Part shown: one piece after another, positions 11,853 through 23,027 of the stretch
How the letters are laid out: every line of letters begins with the position of its first letter
Numbering within the stretch: position 1 is the first letter of the stretch
Source of the DNA: Podarcis raffonei
Taxonomy: Eukaryota > Chordata > Lepidosauria > Squamata > Lacertidae
Assembly: GCF_027172205.1 (NCBI RefSeq)
Contig: NC_070604.1
Coordinates: 20,369,523-20,433,522 of the forward strand
DNA: 64,000 bases
Direction of reading: 5' to 3'
Translations under genes and position numbers: made by a program
The notes under the pieces: model-generated
Database searches by the model: none
Told to the model about the DNA's origin: nothing
What the model saw: the letters and a program-made list of their open reading frames with translations, nothing else

Positions 11853-12412
11853 TGTTGTTGTTTAGTCGTTTAGTCGTGTCCGACTCTTCGTGACCCCATG
11901 GACCAGAGCACGCCAGGCCCTCCTGTCTTCCACTGCCTCCCGCAGTTTGGTCAAACTCATGTTCGTAGCTTCGAGAACACTATCCAACCATCTCATCCCC
12001 TGTCATCCCCTTCTCCTTGTGCCCTCCATCTTTCCCAACATCAGGGTCTTTTCCAGGGAGTCTTCTCTACTCATGAGGTGGCCAAAGTACTAGAGCCTCA
12101 GCTTCAGGATCTGTCCTTCCAGTGAACACTCAGGGCTGATTTCCTTAAGAATGGATAGGTTTGATCTTCTCGCAGCCCATGCGACTCTCAAGAGTCTCCT
12201 CCAGCACCATAGTTCAAAAGCATCAATTCTTCAACGATCAGCCTTCTTTATGGTCCAGCTCTCACTTCCATACATCACTACTGGGAAAACCAAAGCTTTA
12301 ACTATGCGGACCTTTGTTGGCAAGGTGATGTCTCTGCTTTTTAAGATGCTGTCTAGGTTTGTCATTGCTTTTCTCCCGAGAAGCAGGCGTCTTTTAATTT
12401 CGTGGCAGGAGT
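11853..12412 (-). mobile_element. BovB (RTE) LINE 3' end, 5'-truncated
   Basis: The reverse strand reads through BovB ORF2 C-terminal motifs: EIKRRLLLGRKAMTNLDSIL-like, then MYGSESWTIKKAD, then RRIDAFELWCWR-like residues with LLRVPWTARRS. It ends with the family's 3' signature gacacgactaaacgactaaacaacaaca (inverted on plus at 11853-11885). Frame breaks show it is dead. Confidence 0.9.
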
Positions 12413-12501
12413 GCTAAAGATCCAGCTCTGTATACTTTACCCCAACCTACTTTCACATCCTGCTTTAGCATCACAGAGTGTATCAATAAAACTACATTAT
12501 G

Positions 12502-12600
12502 GCAGTGGTTCTCAAACTTTTCCCCACAGATCACTTCAGAATTGCTGAGGGTCTTGGTGGACCACTTAATTATATGCTGTTGTAGCAATAGTAACATGTT
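12502..12600. mobile_element. hAT fragment ('cagtggttctcaaac' end)
   Basis: cagtggttctcaaacttttcccc begins a typical hAT-derived repeat; the body (gatcac..gaattgctgaggg...ggtggaccactt) is degraded and the right end is unclear. Confidence 0.5.
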
Positions 12601-13965
12601 GTGCTAGATGCTGCCTGGTTTTTAATTGTATCTTTACGGACACAGTGTGTATCATCACCTGGATGAAGCTCCTCTTTAAGTCTGTGAAGTGCTATAGTTC
12701 ATTACTTTTGGGGTGAGAGACTGACTCAGAGGTGTTCTTTCCAGTCTACAGTATTCCCATTACAGCTGACCCTGCTCCAGAAGTCTTTTATGCATAAACT
12801 GGCTTTTCTTGATAGAAACTAAGAGAGCTGCAGAGCTCAAGCTTTTAAGATTCTGCTAACCATTCAGCTGGTTAATTTGGCTTCTAATAGAGTATTTCAT
12901 ACTTGCTTCTAACCTGTTACCCCCTGGCCTAAAGGCTGCAGAGAGATAAGACAGAAAATGAGAAGGTTCATTCTGGGGCAGCAAAGATCACAATCTGGCT
13001 AGTTAGCAGTATATTTGAGGATTTGATATTACAGCTCTCTGCTTCATTCCAAAGAATAGCACTGCATGATTTTCTAAGCTAATAATTTATCACAATTATA
13101 TTCCACCTTTTCCTCTAAAGAAATTAAGACAGAATAAATGCCCCTGCCTCTCCCATTTTATCCTATTTACTAAATACGCCAAAGTTAATAGACATGATGA
13201 TTTTACTCTGGTTCTATTTTGCCACCGCCACTCATTTTTGAATCCGTGTACACATAAATTTGCCCAGAATTATCCTGTAGTTTCTAGCGAAATACTGCGT
13301 ATTGGTGTTCTTTCTCCTAAGCCACCTTCAAGGCAACTTGAACATGGTAACATTGAAACCTGGGTCTGTGCATTTGAGCTTTCCTTATGAATTTCCAGGG
13401 GTGGAAACTGTGTGGGGAAACAGTTGGGCAATTCCATAAGGTGAAGACATCACTACCCAGTTTCCACTTACTGGTGTGGGCATACAGCATGTGGCTTCAG
13501 TACCCATCAAGCCATGCTAATGTGCACAGCAACAGGCAAACTGAACTTGAAAAACACACAGAGAAAGCAACCTCGATGTGTTTTAAGCCACTAATGCGTG
13601 CACAGACTTAAGTCCATTAATTTCAATGAGTCTACTCTGATTAAAGGTAACAACTTAGTTGAATACAGTTCCTAAACATCACAAGTAACAGGACCTCAAC
13701 AGATATTTAATTCACATTACAACAACTGTTATTGTGTGTGTGTGGTTACAAGTGCATTTTTATCTTATAAATATTCAAATATCATCCCTAGTACAGCTAT
13801 GTACCCAAAATTGCAAGGTACAAACCTCCATGATCTGATATACAATTCTGGTCTCAAATCAAATAGGTTTATTGTTCAAGCAAAAGGCAATGACAGACTT
13901 GTAGCAATAGTATTAACAAAATAATACAGAACATCCATCCATAAATATGAACCACCATCATCTAT
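12601..13965. other. DCDC2C intron, no feature recognised
   Basis: Low-GC intronic DNA with no exon, RNA gene or clear repeat family that I can name. Several short frames here show no conserved motif. Confidence 0.4.
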
Positions 13966-14054
13966 TATGTAAGAGAGAGACGTTACCAGAGACACCAACA
14001 AACTCAAATTTATGTAAGAGAGAGACGTTACCAGAGACACCAACAAACTCAAAT
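13966..14054. repeat. 45-bp direct tandem duplication
   Basis: The unit beginning tatgtaagagagagacgtta is present twice back to back (13966-14010 and 14011-14054) with almost no difference. It is a local duplication in an intron. Confidence 0.9.
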
Positions 14055-14574
14055 CGTGATTTTAGATTAAGTCTCAAGTCAAATATTCATATTTGGCTGC
14101 TTCTATTTAAAACAAAATTCTAAAAGCCACATAGGTTGCTATCAGAGGATATTTGGGGCCATCTAGTGGAATTCTCAGGGCATAGATACAAACCATGAAC
14201 CCTAAATTAAAATGAATTTCATCTACAAATATAATTGTGCCAATAATAAATATGAATAGTCTAAAGAAGGTATTTGTTAGTCCTTCTGGTCAAGGATATC
14301 CCAACGCATTTTCAAGTACTTTTTAAACACTCCCATCCCTGCCATTTTGCTTTACATAACTCAGAAGTCTGGAAAAGTGAGAATTAGATTGTCTTTATGT
14401 GATACCCCTCAATCCAGATAAGCAATACAAATTGTTCAAATACTAGTTGCTGTGAATGCTGAAACACTGTGAAAGCCTGGTACTCTGCTTACTTCCTTTG
14501 TACTACAAAAGAACTAAAGACAGCAGCTTGCTCTGCAAAACTTCTCTCACATGGAGACAAACTTAAGTTCTGTA

Positions 14575-14660
14575 ATTTATTCCGTGTATTTTTATCCCAC
14601 CCATTCTCCAAGGAGCTCAGGACAGCATACATGATTCTCTCCCCACAACCAGTGCTTTTT
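14575..14660 (-). mobile_element. LINE/SINE tail fragment
   Basis: atttttatcccacccattctccaaggagctcaggacagcatacatg is the inverted form of the common 3' end (...gagctccttggagaagggtgggata...) shared by squamate LINEs and their SINEs. Confidence 0.45.
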
Positions 14661-14937
14661 TCCCCAAGGGGCACTCAAGGGTACGCAGTACTGGAACCTC
14701 TTTTTTGTTGTTGTTAAAAAGAGTAGCACTTACTGTAGCATCATGGTGAGTTAGCTTTCTAGAGAAAAAGCACTGTCCACAGCAATCCTAGGCTAGGCTG
14801 AGAGGTAGCAGCCCCGTGTGCAAACCACAGTTAACCGTTTACCATGAATGTGCCCCAATAGTTTTGCTCCTTCCCAGTAGCACACAAAGGGAGCAAAGAC
14901 TGTCGTGCCCGTTTGCAGCCCTGGTTCTGAGACAAGT

Positions 14938-15055
14938 GTGGGAAACGTCCAGCCCTTGGATGTTACTGAACTACAACTCCCATAAGACCAATGCACATGG
15001 TCAACAGCCAAGGATGATGGGAATTGCTCAGAGACATCTAGATGGCCCAAGATTA
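14938..15055. mobile_element. Fold-back hAT MITE, degraded copy
   Basis: Contains tgaactacaactcccataag and the inverted ggatgatgggaattg, the core of the family at 7.0 and 8.1 kb. The arms are diverged and no duplication is readable. Confidence 0.6.
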
Positions 15056-15329
15056 CCTGCACCTGTTCATAGGTAACATTAAGCTGGGGATTGTTGTTTA
15101 TTTGTCCCCAGTCTTTGTGCATGACAAGCCATGGTTTGCGCCACGCAGTGGTGTCCTAACTTTTTTCAAAGAGGGCCAGATTTGATGAAAGTGAAGGGTG
15201 AAAGTTGTTGAGGTTTTCTTAGGATTTTACCCCAGGAAATAAACTGCCACAGGGGCCAGATTAAACCAACCGGCTGGCTGAATTAAGCCCCTGAAGCGGA
15301 CTTTGGACGTGCCTAGTGGTGATGTTTCG

Positions 15330-15425
15330 GACACAGGCAATGACTAGCCTAAGGTCACCTGGTTAACTTCATGCCTAACTAAGGATTTGAACACAGATCC
15401 TAGTCAAACACTCTAGGCATCTTTA
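15330..15425 (-). mobile_element. tRNA-derived SINE head fragment (old)
   Basis: The plus strand shows cctaaggtcacctggttaac...ggatttgaacacagatcctagtcaaacactctagg, the inverted head and B-box-like region of the SINE also seen at 23.1 kb. It is degraded and partial. Confidence 0.5.
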
Positions 15426-15525
15426 TAGTTATTTTTTATTTCAGAAGAACATTGATAACATCTGAGGATTTGTTCATAATATATGCACTATTTTTAAATA
15501 ACAACAGCAACAACCATATACTTAC

Positions 15526-15602
15526 CTAATATTTAGTGGCTTATTATAGTTTGATTGCCATTTGGAAGGTACTTTTATATTACTGTGGACCACAGGTCGA
15601 AT
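15526..15602 (-). CDS. DCDC2C: DCDC2C exon 3 (inter-domain segment)
   Basis: A 77-bp exon between ttttggcag| and |gtaagtata. It encodes IRPVVHSNIKVPSKWQSNYN then KPLNI. KPVVH..I.VPSKWQ is the well conserved linker before DCX2 in DCDC2C. The exon ends with two bases (AG) that join T from exon 4. Confidence 0.93.
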
Positions 15603-15653
15603 CTGCCAAAACAGTGAAACTCAAATTGTATGATGCAACAGGTTTATAAAATT

Positions 15654-15722
15654 TAATAATTAAAGCAAGCAGCATATATAAATTAAATATAATTAAAGCA
15701 AGCAGCATATATAAATAAAATG
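15654..15722. repeat. Short AT-rich tandem duplication
   Basis: aattaaagcaagcagcatatataaat appears twice in tandem, with a small difference at the joint. Confidence 0.8.
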
Positions 15723-16186
15723 ATATAATTTAAGCTGCTACACTTGCTCAGAAGTTGGAGAAATCCACCAGGAGCCTAAAGTCCCAATTGATTTGAACTT
15801 CCTAGCATGCTGTGTCACAACTACTGCCTTTTCAGCAACCTTTGAAAGTTGCTGTTTGGCACACAGCAGGAGAGTCACTAGCAGGCAGAATGAGGAAGAT
15901 CCTTCCCTTCAAGGTAAAACAGATGTTCCATGCATGTGAACTATCTGGATTGGGACCGCAGGTATGCGGGAGGAGAGAGGTTAGCCTTTCCACCCCAATG
16001 CTGTCTTCCTGATTAAACCCTCCCTAAAACAGCTGTCTATTTACTCCATGGCCAAACTTACAGGTCTCTCTATGGGCAAACTACAGCATCGAAAGACAGT
16101 GGGGGTTCTTTTCTTTGCTTCCACTTTTAAACTACCCACTGTTTGCAGTTTTGCATAAACTCGAACAAATCATGGTTAGTCTAAAC

Positions 16187-16700
16187 CAGGAGTAGTCAAC
16201 CTGGTCCCTACCGCCCACTAGTGGGCGTTTCAGGATTCCAGGTGGGCGGTAGGGGGTTCTACACCACATGTTGCTGCAGCACTAGTGGGCGGTAAGGAAA
16301 TTTTACCATCAAGAAAAAAGGTTGACTAAAGGTAAAGGTAAAGGGACCCCTGACCATTAGGTCCAGTCGCGGACGACTCTGGGGTTGCGGCGCTCATCTC
16401 GCTTTATTGGCCGAGGGAGCCGGCGTACAGCTTCCAGGTCACATGGCCAGCATGACTGAGCCGCTTCTGGCGAACCAGAACAGCACACGGAAACGCCGTT
16501 TACCTTCCCGCCGGAGCAGTACCTATTTATCTACTAGCACTTTGACGTGCTTTCGAACTGCTAGGTTGGCAGGAGCAGGGACTGAGCAACGGGAGCTCAC
16601 CCCGTCACGGGGATTCGAACTGCCGACCTTCTGATCAGCAAGTCCTAGGCTCTGTGGTTTAACCCACAGCGCCACCCATGAAAAAGGTTGACTACCCCTG
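16187..16700. mobile_element. hAT MITE interrupted by a SINE
   Basis: Left end caggagtagtcaacctggtc and right end ggttgactacccctg are inverted repeats. The outer flanks are 8-bp duplications gtctaaac (16179-16186) and gtctaaag (16701-16708). The interior includes repeated 'ccgcccactagtgggcg'. A SINE (16329-16680) is inserted near the right end, so the hAT insertion is older than the SINE. Confidence 0.85.
16329..16680 (-). mobile_element. tRNA-derived squamate SINE (copy 1)
   Basis: Reverse strand starts with a tRNA-like head: gtgggttaaaccacagagcc (A-box region) and cagttcgaatccccgtgacg (B-box region). It ends in tandem tttacctttacc. Flanking duplications aaaaaggttgacta lie at 16315-16328 and 16681-16694. 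It carries no protein; reading frames across it are shadows of the SINE. Confidence 0.9.
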
Positions 16701-16917
16701 GTCTAAAGGAAGGGTGGGGAACTTGCAGTCCTCCAGGGATTTAAAAATCACTGGTCATTGGGGCAATGCTGGCTGGAGCTTATGGAAGTTGAGCATGACT
16801 TTAGCATAATTTCAAAGGTGCCTTGAACTTGTCTTTTTAAATGAGTTGGTGCTAGGAAGACTGAGCAAACGTTTCCTGCTGCCAAATAAATGAAAACGCC
16901 ACTTATCAAATACTCAC

Positions 16918-16960
16918 CACCTCATCCCTCTTCTTTCTTTGAGGTTTCTTTGCCCCTATA
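16918..16960 (-). CDS. DCDC2C: DCDC2C exon 2 (linker after DCX1)
   Basis: A 43-bp exon between gttatttcag| and |gtgagtatt. After completing an Asn codon from exon 1 it encodes IGAKKPQRKKRDEV, a basic linker like the 'YLDIGEIKK' stretch of the family. It ends in phase 0, matching exon 3. Confidence 0.88.
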
Positions 16961-17219
16961 CTGAAATAACTTAAAAGGAAAAATATAATCAGAATAAACA
17001 AAATGTTATTCAACAGCTTGCAAATTTAGTTAAAAATTTTGGCCTCACGGAATATAGGACCTTGATTTATCTGAATCTTCTTAGTCCAAATGTAGTAACA
17101 GAAAAAGAGGCTGCTGTACCACCAGATACAGGCATCTGACTTTGAAAGAGCAACTCGTTTTGAAGTCTCAGAGCAGGAGAGAAATGGTATAAGCTTTCAC
17201 TGACTTAGATGAAGTAGGG

Positions 17220-17578
17220 ATCCCAGACCCTGAGATAATCTTCTGAGGCCCCTCTTTGTGTGCCTCCTCCACGAGAGGTCCAGAGGGTGGCAACACGAGA
17301 ATGGGCCTTTTCTGCAGTGGCTCCCCGTCTGTGGAATACTCTCCCCAGGGAAGTTTGCCTGGCGCCTTTATTATACACCTTTAGGTGCCAGGCAAAAACA
17401 TTCCTTTGACATCTTATGCCCTTTTAAAATGTGTTGAGGGGGAGGGTTCCTGGGTGGTTTTGTTTTTATTTTGATTATGTATTTTGTGGTATTTATATTC
17501 TGATTTTATTCTGTGAACTGCCCTGAGACTTGGGGGTATAGGGTGGTATATAAATTCAATAAATAAATAAGTAAAGTA
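17220..17578 (+). mobile_element. CR1/L2-type LINE 3' end
   Basis: Reads ...cacgagaatgggccttttctgcagtggctccccgtctgtggaatactctcccc, then a 3' UTR ending ctgccctgagacttgggggtatagggtggtatataaattcaataaataaataa. The tail of AATA units closes it. 5'-truncated. Confidence 0.8.
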
Positions 17579-18661
17579 AATAATAAACTTGTTACTCTTT
17601 AAGGTTCTACAAGACTGTTGTTTTAGAAACATTCAAGTTTTCCACAAATGACTGCCTCATAGAAAATGCTTAAGCATAAAAAAATGAAAAATGACGCTGT
17701 AAAGTTACTGTACTTTACCATACCCATAAACAGAACGTGCTTGGGATCTTTCAGTTTATTCTAAATCTACTGTGGTGTGGTGTCATTTTCAATTCTTCAA
17801 CTGTATAAGAAGAGTCACTTCACAGGCATCCAAATTCACAAATTTATAGGCACTTTACAGACTTGTAACCTACAGTGAAACCTCTGCATTCCATGTTTAC
17901 TCCAAATGTATTGAACTCTGAGAAGAGAAAGGAAATGGATTTTATTTCCTCTGCCCTGAAACACTAATAAACAAATGCAAACAGCAGTCATCCTGCATTT
18001 GTGAGGGCATAAGTAGGTTCAAACAAAAATCTGATCAAACGGGTTTGCACTTACAACACAGAGAGGAATGTAAACACAGCCTACTCAAAACCGCTGCTCA
18101 GAATTTAAATAAATGGCCTTGAAAGCTGCATTTCAGTATTCAAAGAATTGTTATCTGTGAGTGGTTCCAATTTCTGCCTGCACTTCTCTCCATTAAATTC
18201 ACCAAGCAAGAACAATGTCAGGAACACGTTGGTATAATGCTTTTTACTGTTGTATTCCAGACAGGAGATTCACATTTAAGTTGGAAATCTTAGATGTTTT
18301 TACTCAATCACCCTTTAGTGAAATAGTAAGTAATCATAAGAGTCTGCAGACTTGTTTTGGGCTCGTAACCAAGGGAATGAAGGAGGGAAGGAAAGAGGAT
18401 TGGCAACGGAGAGCAGAATAGTGAACACCATCAAAGAGCACTGGAAAGGGAGAAGACACAAAGCAGGAAAAGAAGTTGTTTGTGTTAAGAGTAATGAACA
18501 GGGAGTCCTTCAGATGTTCTTGGACTACATTCAACTCTGATCAGCCCTAGCCCGGCAAACAACCAGGAGTGAAGGAAGCAGCGGTCCTGCAACATCTGAA
18601 GCCCCACAGGTTCCTCAGTCCTGTATTAAGAGGCCAGTCCCTATTTGGGTATGTCTACACA
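17579..18661. other. DCDC2C intron 1 segment, no feature recognised
   Basis: AT-rich intron sequence. A short piece near 18503-18560 (ccttcagatgttcttggactacattcaactctgatcagcccta) is a degraded hAT MITE half. Nothing else is seen. Confidence 0.4.
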
Positions 18662-19022
18662 GGTAGGGTTTGGATGCGGGTTAAAGCCTCAGCACCTAGG
18701 ACTTGCTGATCGAAAGGTCGGCGGTTCGAATCCCCGCGGCGGGGTGCGCTCCCGTTGCTCGGTCCCAGCGCCTGCCAACCTAGCAGTTCGAAAGCACCCC
18801 CGGGTGCAAGTAGATAAATAGGGACCGCTTACTGGCGGGAAGGTAAACGGCGTTCCGTGTGCTGCACTGGCTCGCCAGATGCAGCTTGTCACACTGGCCA
18901 CGTGACCCGGAAGTGTCTGCGGACAGCGCTGGCCCCCCGGCCTATAGAGTGAGATGGGCGCACAACCCTAGAGTCTGGCAAGACTGGCCCTTACGGGCAG
19001 GGGTACCTTTACCTTTACCTTT
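18662..19022 (+). mobile_element. tRNA-derived squamate SINE (copy 2)
   Basis: Same family as the 16.3-kb copy, in plus orientation: aggacttgctgatcgaaagg and cggttcgaatccccgcggcg head, gataaatagg body, cgtgacccggaagtgtctgc, and a cctttacctttacctttaa tail. The first ~15 bp of the head are diverged. Confidence 0.85.
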
Positions 19023-19235
19023 AATCTCTGTAAAGAGTGTAAGCTATCTGAAAGGCCAAAATTGCAAAATCAAATCAAGGTGGCAAAGTCCACATGATGG
19101 AAGGGGGACACGAAACCTTTTGCAGCACAGGCACTTTTTTCTGGTGTAGTACATTCAGGTGTCAAGCCTAGGTAATGGAATATGGCTGTGCTGTCAACCT
19201 CAGAGATTCCTTAGCTGTGATTCCTGCATTGCACA

Positions 19236-19278
19236 GGAATGACCCTTTGGATCCCTTCCAGGCTCTACAATTCTATCT
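19236..19278 (+). mobile_element. CR1 tail fragment
   Basis: gaatgaccctttggatcccttccaggctctacaattctat is the terminal motif block of CR1 and CR1-tailed SINEs. Confidence 0.5.
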
Positions 19279-19480
19279 TCTTAGGAAATACAAGGACAAT
19301 CCTTTCCTATGCAAGACTAACATCTGAAAATTCTCTACAATATGCATGTCTTGGAAAGCCACTCCGGTTTCCAATTGAAGAGAAATCTCAAGTTCCTGCG
19401 CATTTTGATACACTAGACTACAGGATCTGCATCACCCAAATTGTTCCTGATCGCCTCCGTTCAAACCTCTTGATACTTAC

Positions 19481-19779
19481 TTCAGTTTCCTAAACCTTTC
19501 CCTGCCGGCAACCACGTATCTGCCTCCTTGCTCAATGTCGGTCAGGTCCATAACCGAATGCCCTTGGCGGGGTGTGTATATGTTCCTCACCCCAAAGGGT
19601 GTGGCCACGCCTTCGTTGAGTTGTATCATGAAGGCTTCGAAGTTAGGCACGTAGCGGTGGTTGATCACAAACTTCCTTCCCAAATAGAAGGGGTCGCCAT
19701 TACGGTACACCCAAATCGTCCGGGCAGGGGTGACATCTGTCAAGCTATAGACGGCTCGAGGCCGAGTCGCTCCCACCAT
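19481..19779 (-). CDS. DCDC2C: DCDC2C exon 1 (start and DCX1 domain)
   Basis: A 299-bp coding part ending at |gtaagtatc. It starts MVGATRPRAVYSL; an in-frame TGA lies seven codons upstream, and +4 is G. The DCX1 domain shows TIWVYRNGDPFYLGRKFVIN, PFGVRNIYTPRQGH and QGGRYVVAGRERFRKL. All three blocks are strongly conserved in DCDC2/DCDC2C proteins. Ends in phase 2 and joins exon 2. Confidence 0.95.
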
Positions 19780-20480
19780 ACTGAAGTCACCAGTTCAGAC
19801 AGACAGCGAGGGCTGGGGAGGAGTGGCGTTTGGGGAAGAACACAAAATATACAGCAGTGCATTTAAAAAAGAAAGGAAACCCCAAAAAACAAATCCAGGA
19901 CCCCTCCCATACACCCCAAAGCAAAGGGAACTGGGGCAGAGGAGCTGGCTGCAGATCTCCTGTCCAGACCTCTAACCACCTACTTCATAATGGCACCAAA
20001 GTGGGGACACTCCCACCCCACCCTAGCCCCACCCCAAAGTCTTCCAGGGGGCAACTTTGTGTCTCTCTCTCCCACCTGAGCCTCACACCCCCAATACATA
20101 AAAGCCTGACATCACGCCATGTGTGTGGCAGGATTATGACTGCAGCCCTCAGCCAACAAAATAGGTCCCCACAAGGGTTTCCCTGGAAACGCATTGGGAG
20201 AGGGAGGGAGGTGGCTCAGGCTGCAAAGGGATTCCAAGGCGCCCTGAGGGCTGCGCGCGATCCCGAAGCCTTGGAAGGCGGGAAGCGCGAGACTTGTGCG
20301 GGCGCGCGCCTCCTCGCACGGCGGCTTTCCTTTGGAGCCAACCGAGTGACCCGCCTGCCCCACTTATGGGTCAAGGAAAATGGCCACATGCAGCTCCCCT
20401 CAAACCAAGAACCCCCCCTTTCCTCGGGAGTTTCTCCATTATCTAGAAGTCCTCACTCACCGCGCGCTTCATTTCCAGTT
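19780..20480 (-). promoter_or_regulatory. CpG-rich 5' region / likely DCDC2C promoter
   Basis: Between the DCDC2C start codon and about 20.48 kb the sequence turns GC- and CpG-rich (for example gctgcgcgcgatcccgaagc near 20250 and gcgggcgcgcgcctcctcgc near 20300), unlike the surrounding AT-rich DNA. Its position just upstream of exon 1 fits a CpG-island promoter and 5' UTR. The transcription start cannot be placed from sequence alone. Confidence 0.6.
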
Positions 20481-21856
20481 TAAAATAAAAGGGTGAAAAC
20501 CCCGCAGCACCTTCCTCTTCCTCACTGCTGTCTCCTCAGGGAGTTGCAACTACGCACCCCCCCCTTCTGGGGGTGCAAAGTTATCCCCTCTCTCCTGATT
20601 CTTTCCCCCACACAACAAAGATCGATTGCTGCCTCGCGCCCCGCCTGGGCTTATTGCTATGCCCTCTCCTTGATGCAAACAAAACAAAACCCAGGTTGTG
20701 TGTTTCCCGCCTTCGTTGAGAGAAAAGAACCGACGAGCCAGCCCTGTTAAATCTGCACAACCTTCTGCAGATCTCTCGCAGCAACGCAAATGCACTTGTG
20801 GGAAAGGGAGGGCATTTCAAAATAAGGAGGAAACAGATTCCCCCCCACACACTTTTTTGTTTTGTGTTTTGTTTTTCAAGAATCAGCTCAGCTGGGACCT
20901 GACCGTTTGGAAAGCAAGATATTGGAAGGGGAGGCCGGCTCAGGGCGTGACTTTGTGAGAGAGAGGGATACAAGCAAGCAAACGTTTTTTAAGCCTCCCA
21001 GTGCAATGCCAAATCGTGTTCATTGCGGCTGACTCCTAGGTAAACGAGCATAGCTGTATCTGAAGAAGTGTGCATGCACATGAAAGCTCATGCCAATAAC
21101 AAACTTAGTTCGTCTCTAAGGTGCTACTGGAAGGAATTTTATTATCATTATTATTATTTGTTTCGATAACCGCATAAGCTAAATGTATAGCTAAATAAGC
21201 TATAGTTTAGGGCCCCGCTCTCTTGGGGGACCCCCAAAAAATTTAAAGGAAAAAATCCTCGATGTACAGTTCCAAAATATAAGATAAAAAACAAATAAAA
21301 TAAAACCTACATACAGCAACAGTGACAAATGGCTTTATATACCTATTAGGTCCATAAATTACCATATAACATACATTCAACACAAAAAACAGCGACAATT
21401 TGTTGTTGGCAAAGGACAGCTGGACGTATAAAGGGCCCCATTACCTTCAGTAGCTTATCAAACCTAAATCCAGCCCTGACTGCATCTTCCAATAACTGGG
21501 AGGAAGCCCCATTGGAGATATGCTTCTGTGTAAACATGCATAGGATTTCACCGTGGGTGGGATTCAACTCTGTTTTACCCAATGTGGGCCAAGCTTAGTA
21601 CTATTTATTAATTTCATTGGGTCTACTCTTAAATCAAACCCAGTTCAATACCACCCTATCTAACCATGTTTTTTAAAAAATATATTAATTTTATTATTAC
21701 ATGTGACTTGGCTCTAAAAAGGGGCATTGTTCTCCCATTCATGGAGCACTCGGAGAAGCAGGCCTATTTATTTTCATCAAATCTTTTCGTTAATTCTTAC
21801 TAGAAATGGGGCAGGGGTGTTATACATCCGTTTTCTAACCCCCACCGTTGTTTTAG
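20481..21856. other. DCDC2C-ALLC intergenic, no gene recognised
   Basis: GC falls off to the right of the CpG-rich block. Frames here carry no recognisable motif. Short AT-rich runs lie near 21135-21165 and 21670. Confidence 0.4.
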
Positions 21857-22175
21857 CTCGGGTCAGCAAACTTTTTCAGCAGGGGCCAGTCCACTGTCCC
21901 TCAGACCTTGTGGGGGGCCGGACTATATTTTTTGGGGGGGATGAATCAATTCCTATGCCCCACAAATAACCCAGAGATGCATTTTAAATAAAAGGACACA
22001 TTCTACCCATGTAAAAACACCAGGCAGGCCCCACAAATAACCCAGAGATGCATTTTAAATAAAAGGTCACATTCTACTCATGTAAAAACATGCTGATTCC
22101 CAGACCGTCTGCAGGCTGGATTTAGAAGGTGATTGGGCCGGATCTGGCCCCCGGGCCTTAGTTTGCCTACCCATG
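21857..22175. mobile_element. hAT-type non-autonomous element with internal duplication
   Basis: Left end ctcgggtcagcaaactttttcagc and right end ggccttagtttgcctacccatg are the inverted termini of a known vertebrate-type hAT repeat (cagcaaactttttcagcaggggccag ... gggccggatctggccc). A 71-bp unit (21957-22027 and from 22028) beginning ccccacaaataacccagag is repeated in tandem inside. Confidence 0.75.
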
Positions 22176-23027
22176 TCTGGGGCAAAGTTAACCACAAAGA
22201 AATGTGATTGAGTAGGAGATCTGCTAGCTTGGTGGTGTGTCCCAACACCTGAAAAGCACACACTCTCCAAAACAAAACAAACAAACAACCAGAAGTACCA
22301 ACAAAAGTTAAATAAATTTGGGTCAATAGGAAAAGATGGAAGCACAGAATATAAAGTATGCAATGTACGAACCAGGAAGGGTAAGTATTCTTTTATTATA
22401 ACATAATTCAATTTTAGATGGCAAAAGGAAAAGATAGGCACAACTATCTAAGCAAATAATAATAATAATGCAAGATTGATTCTTAGTACACAATCTTCAG
22501 ACATACTGAAGCATATTCTTGCACAGATGTTCAATACAGTTTTGCTCTGTTTTGATAATTAATAGTTTCAGAATCTCTCAGCTATTTATGAACAGCATCA
22601 CTTAACGTTGCACTCCTAAGCACACTTGCTCAAATTCTTCAATCAAATCAAGCAGGAATAATTTCTTATTATTATTTATTATTCCAAGTTAGCATAGAAT
22701 AAGGCTGTGATAAATGGCATCATATATGAGGACATATTTTGGATATTCCGGACTAATGTAAGCAAAGATGAAAATTAGATTACACATAGGATTTGATTTT
22801 ATTTTTAATGAATAGGGCTGGTCCTCACACAAGGCAGAATGAAGGGGAAACCTCAGGTAGCTGATTTTGGGTGCCATTAAATTCTTAAGTTTTTAAAATT
22901 TTATTCTTATTGTCAGGGAGGGGAGAAGTGCGATTTTCTGCTTTGGGTACTATTGACAGGGCAGGCGATGCCTTTTGCAGTGCCACATATCAGGCAGCAA
23001 ACTGCCTTGGGTCAGTCCTGGTTATTT
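22176..23027. other. Intergenic, no feature recognised
   Basis: AT-rich intergenic DNA downstream of ALLC. No coding motif or clear repeat seen. Confidence 0.4.

Larger units (their letters stand above)
3133..19779 (-). other. DCDC2C: DCDC2C gene (5' part; continues beyond left edge)
   Basis: Doublecortin domain-containing protein 2C, a member of the microtubule-binding DCX family; the mammalian protein is linked to cilia and sperm flagella (family knowledge). Six exons were found, giving 246 codons in continuous frame. DCX1 covers about residues 18-100 and DCX2 about 128-217. The stretch NHFYVACGKEKF..LPYW..PRVP resembles DCDC2C more than its paralogue DCDC2. Exon phases agree at all five junctions. 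The acidic/Lys-rich C-terminal tail of the family is not in the window. The gene lies head to tail downstream of ALLC, as in human. It has a CpG-rich start region and an in-frame stop just before the chosen ATG. DCDC2 is the main alternative, but synteny argues against it. Confidence 0.88.

Noticed and set aside
14793-15122. Minus-strand 109-codon frame with a donor-like end
   Set aside because: No family resemblance, and it overlaps a degraded hAT MITE; the real DCDC2C exon is at 10825-10956.
16407-16634. Frames in SINE copies (ending ...RGFELPTF or the like) that recur at several loci
   Set aside because: Identical peptides recur because the SINE recurs; tRNA-derived SINEs encode no protein.
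19830-20483. 217-codon plus-strand frame opposite the DCDC2C start region
   Set aside because: GC-rich composition keeps it open; low-complexity Pro/Ser/Arg content and no motif. Probably a shadow of the CpG-rich region.
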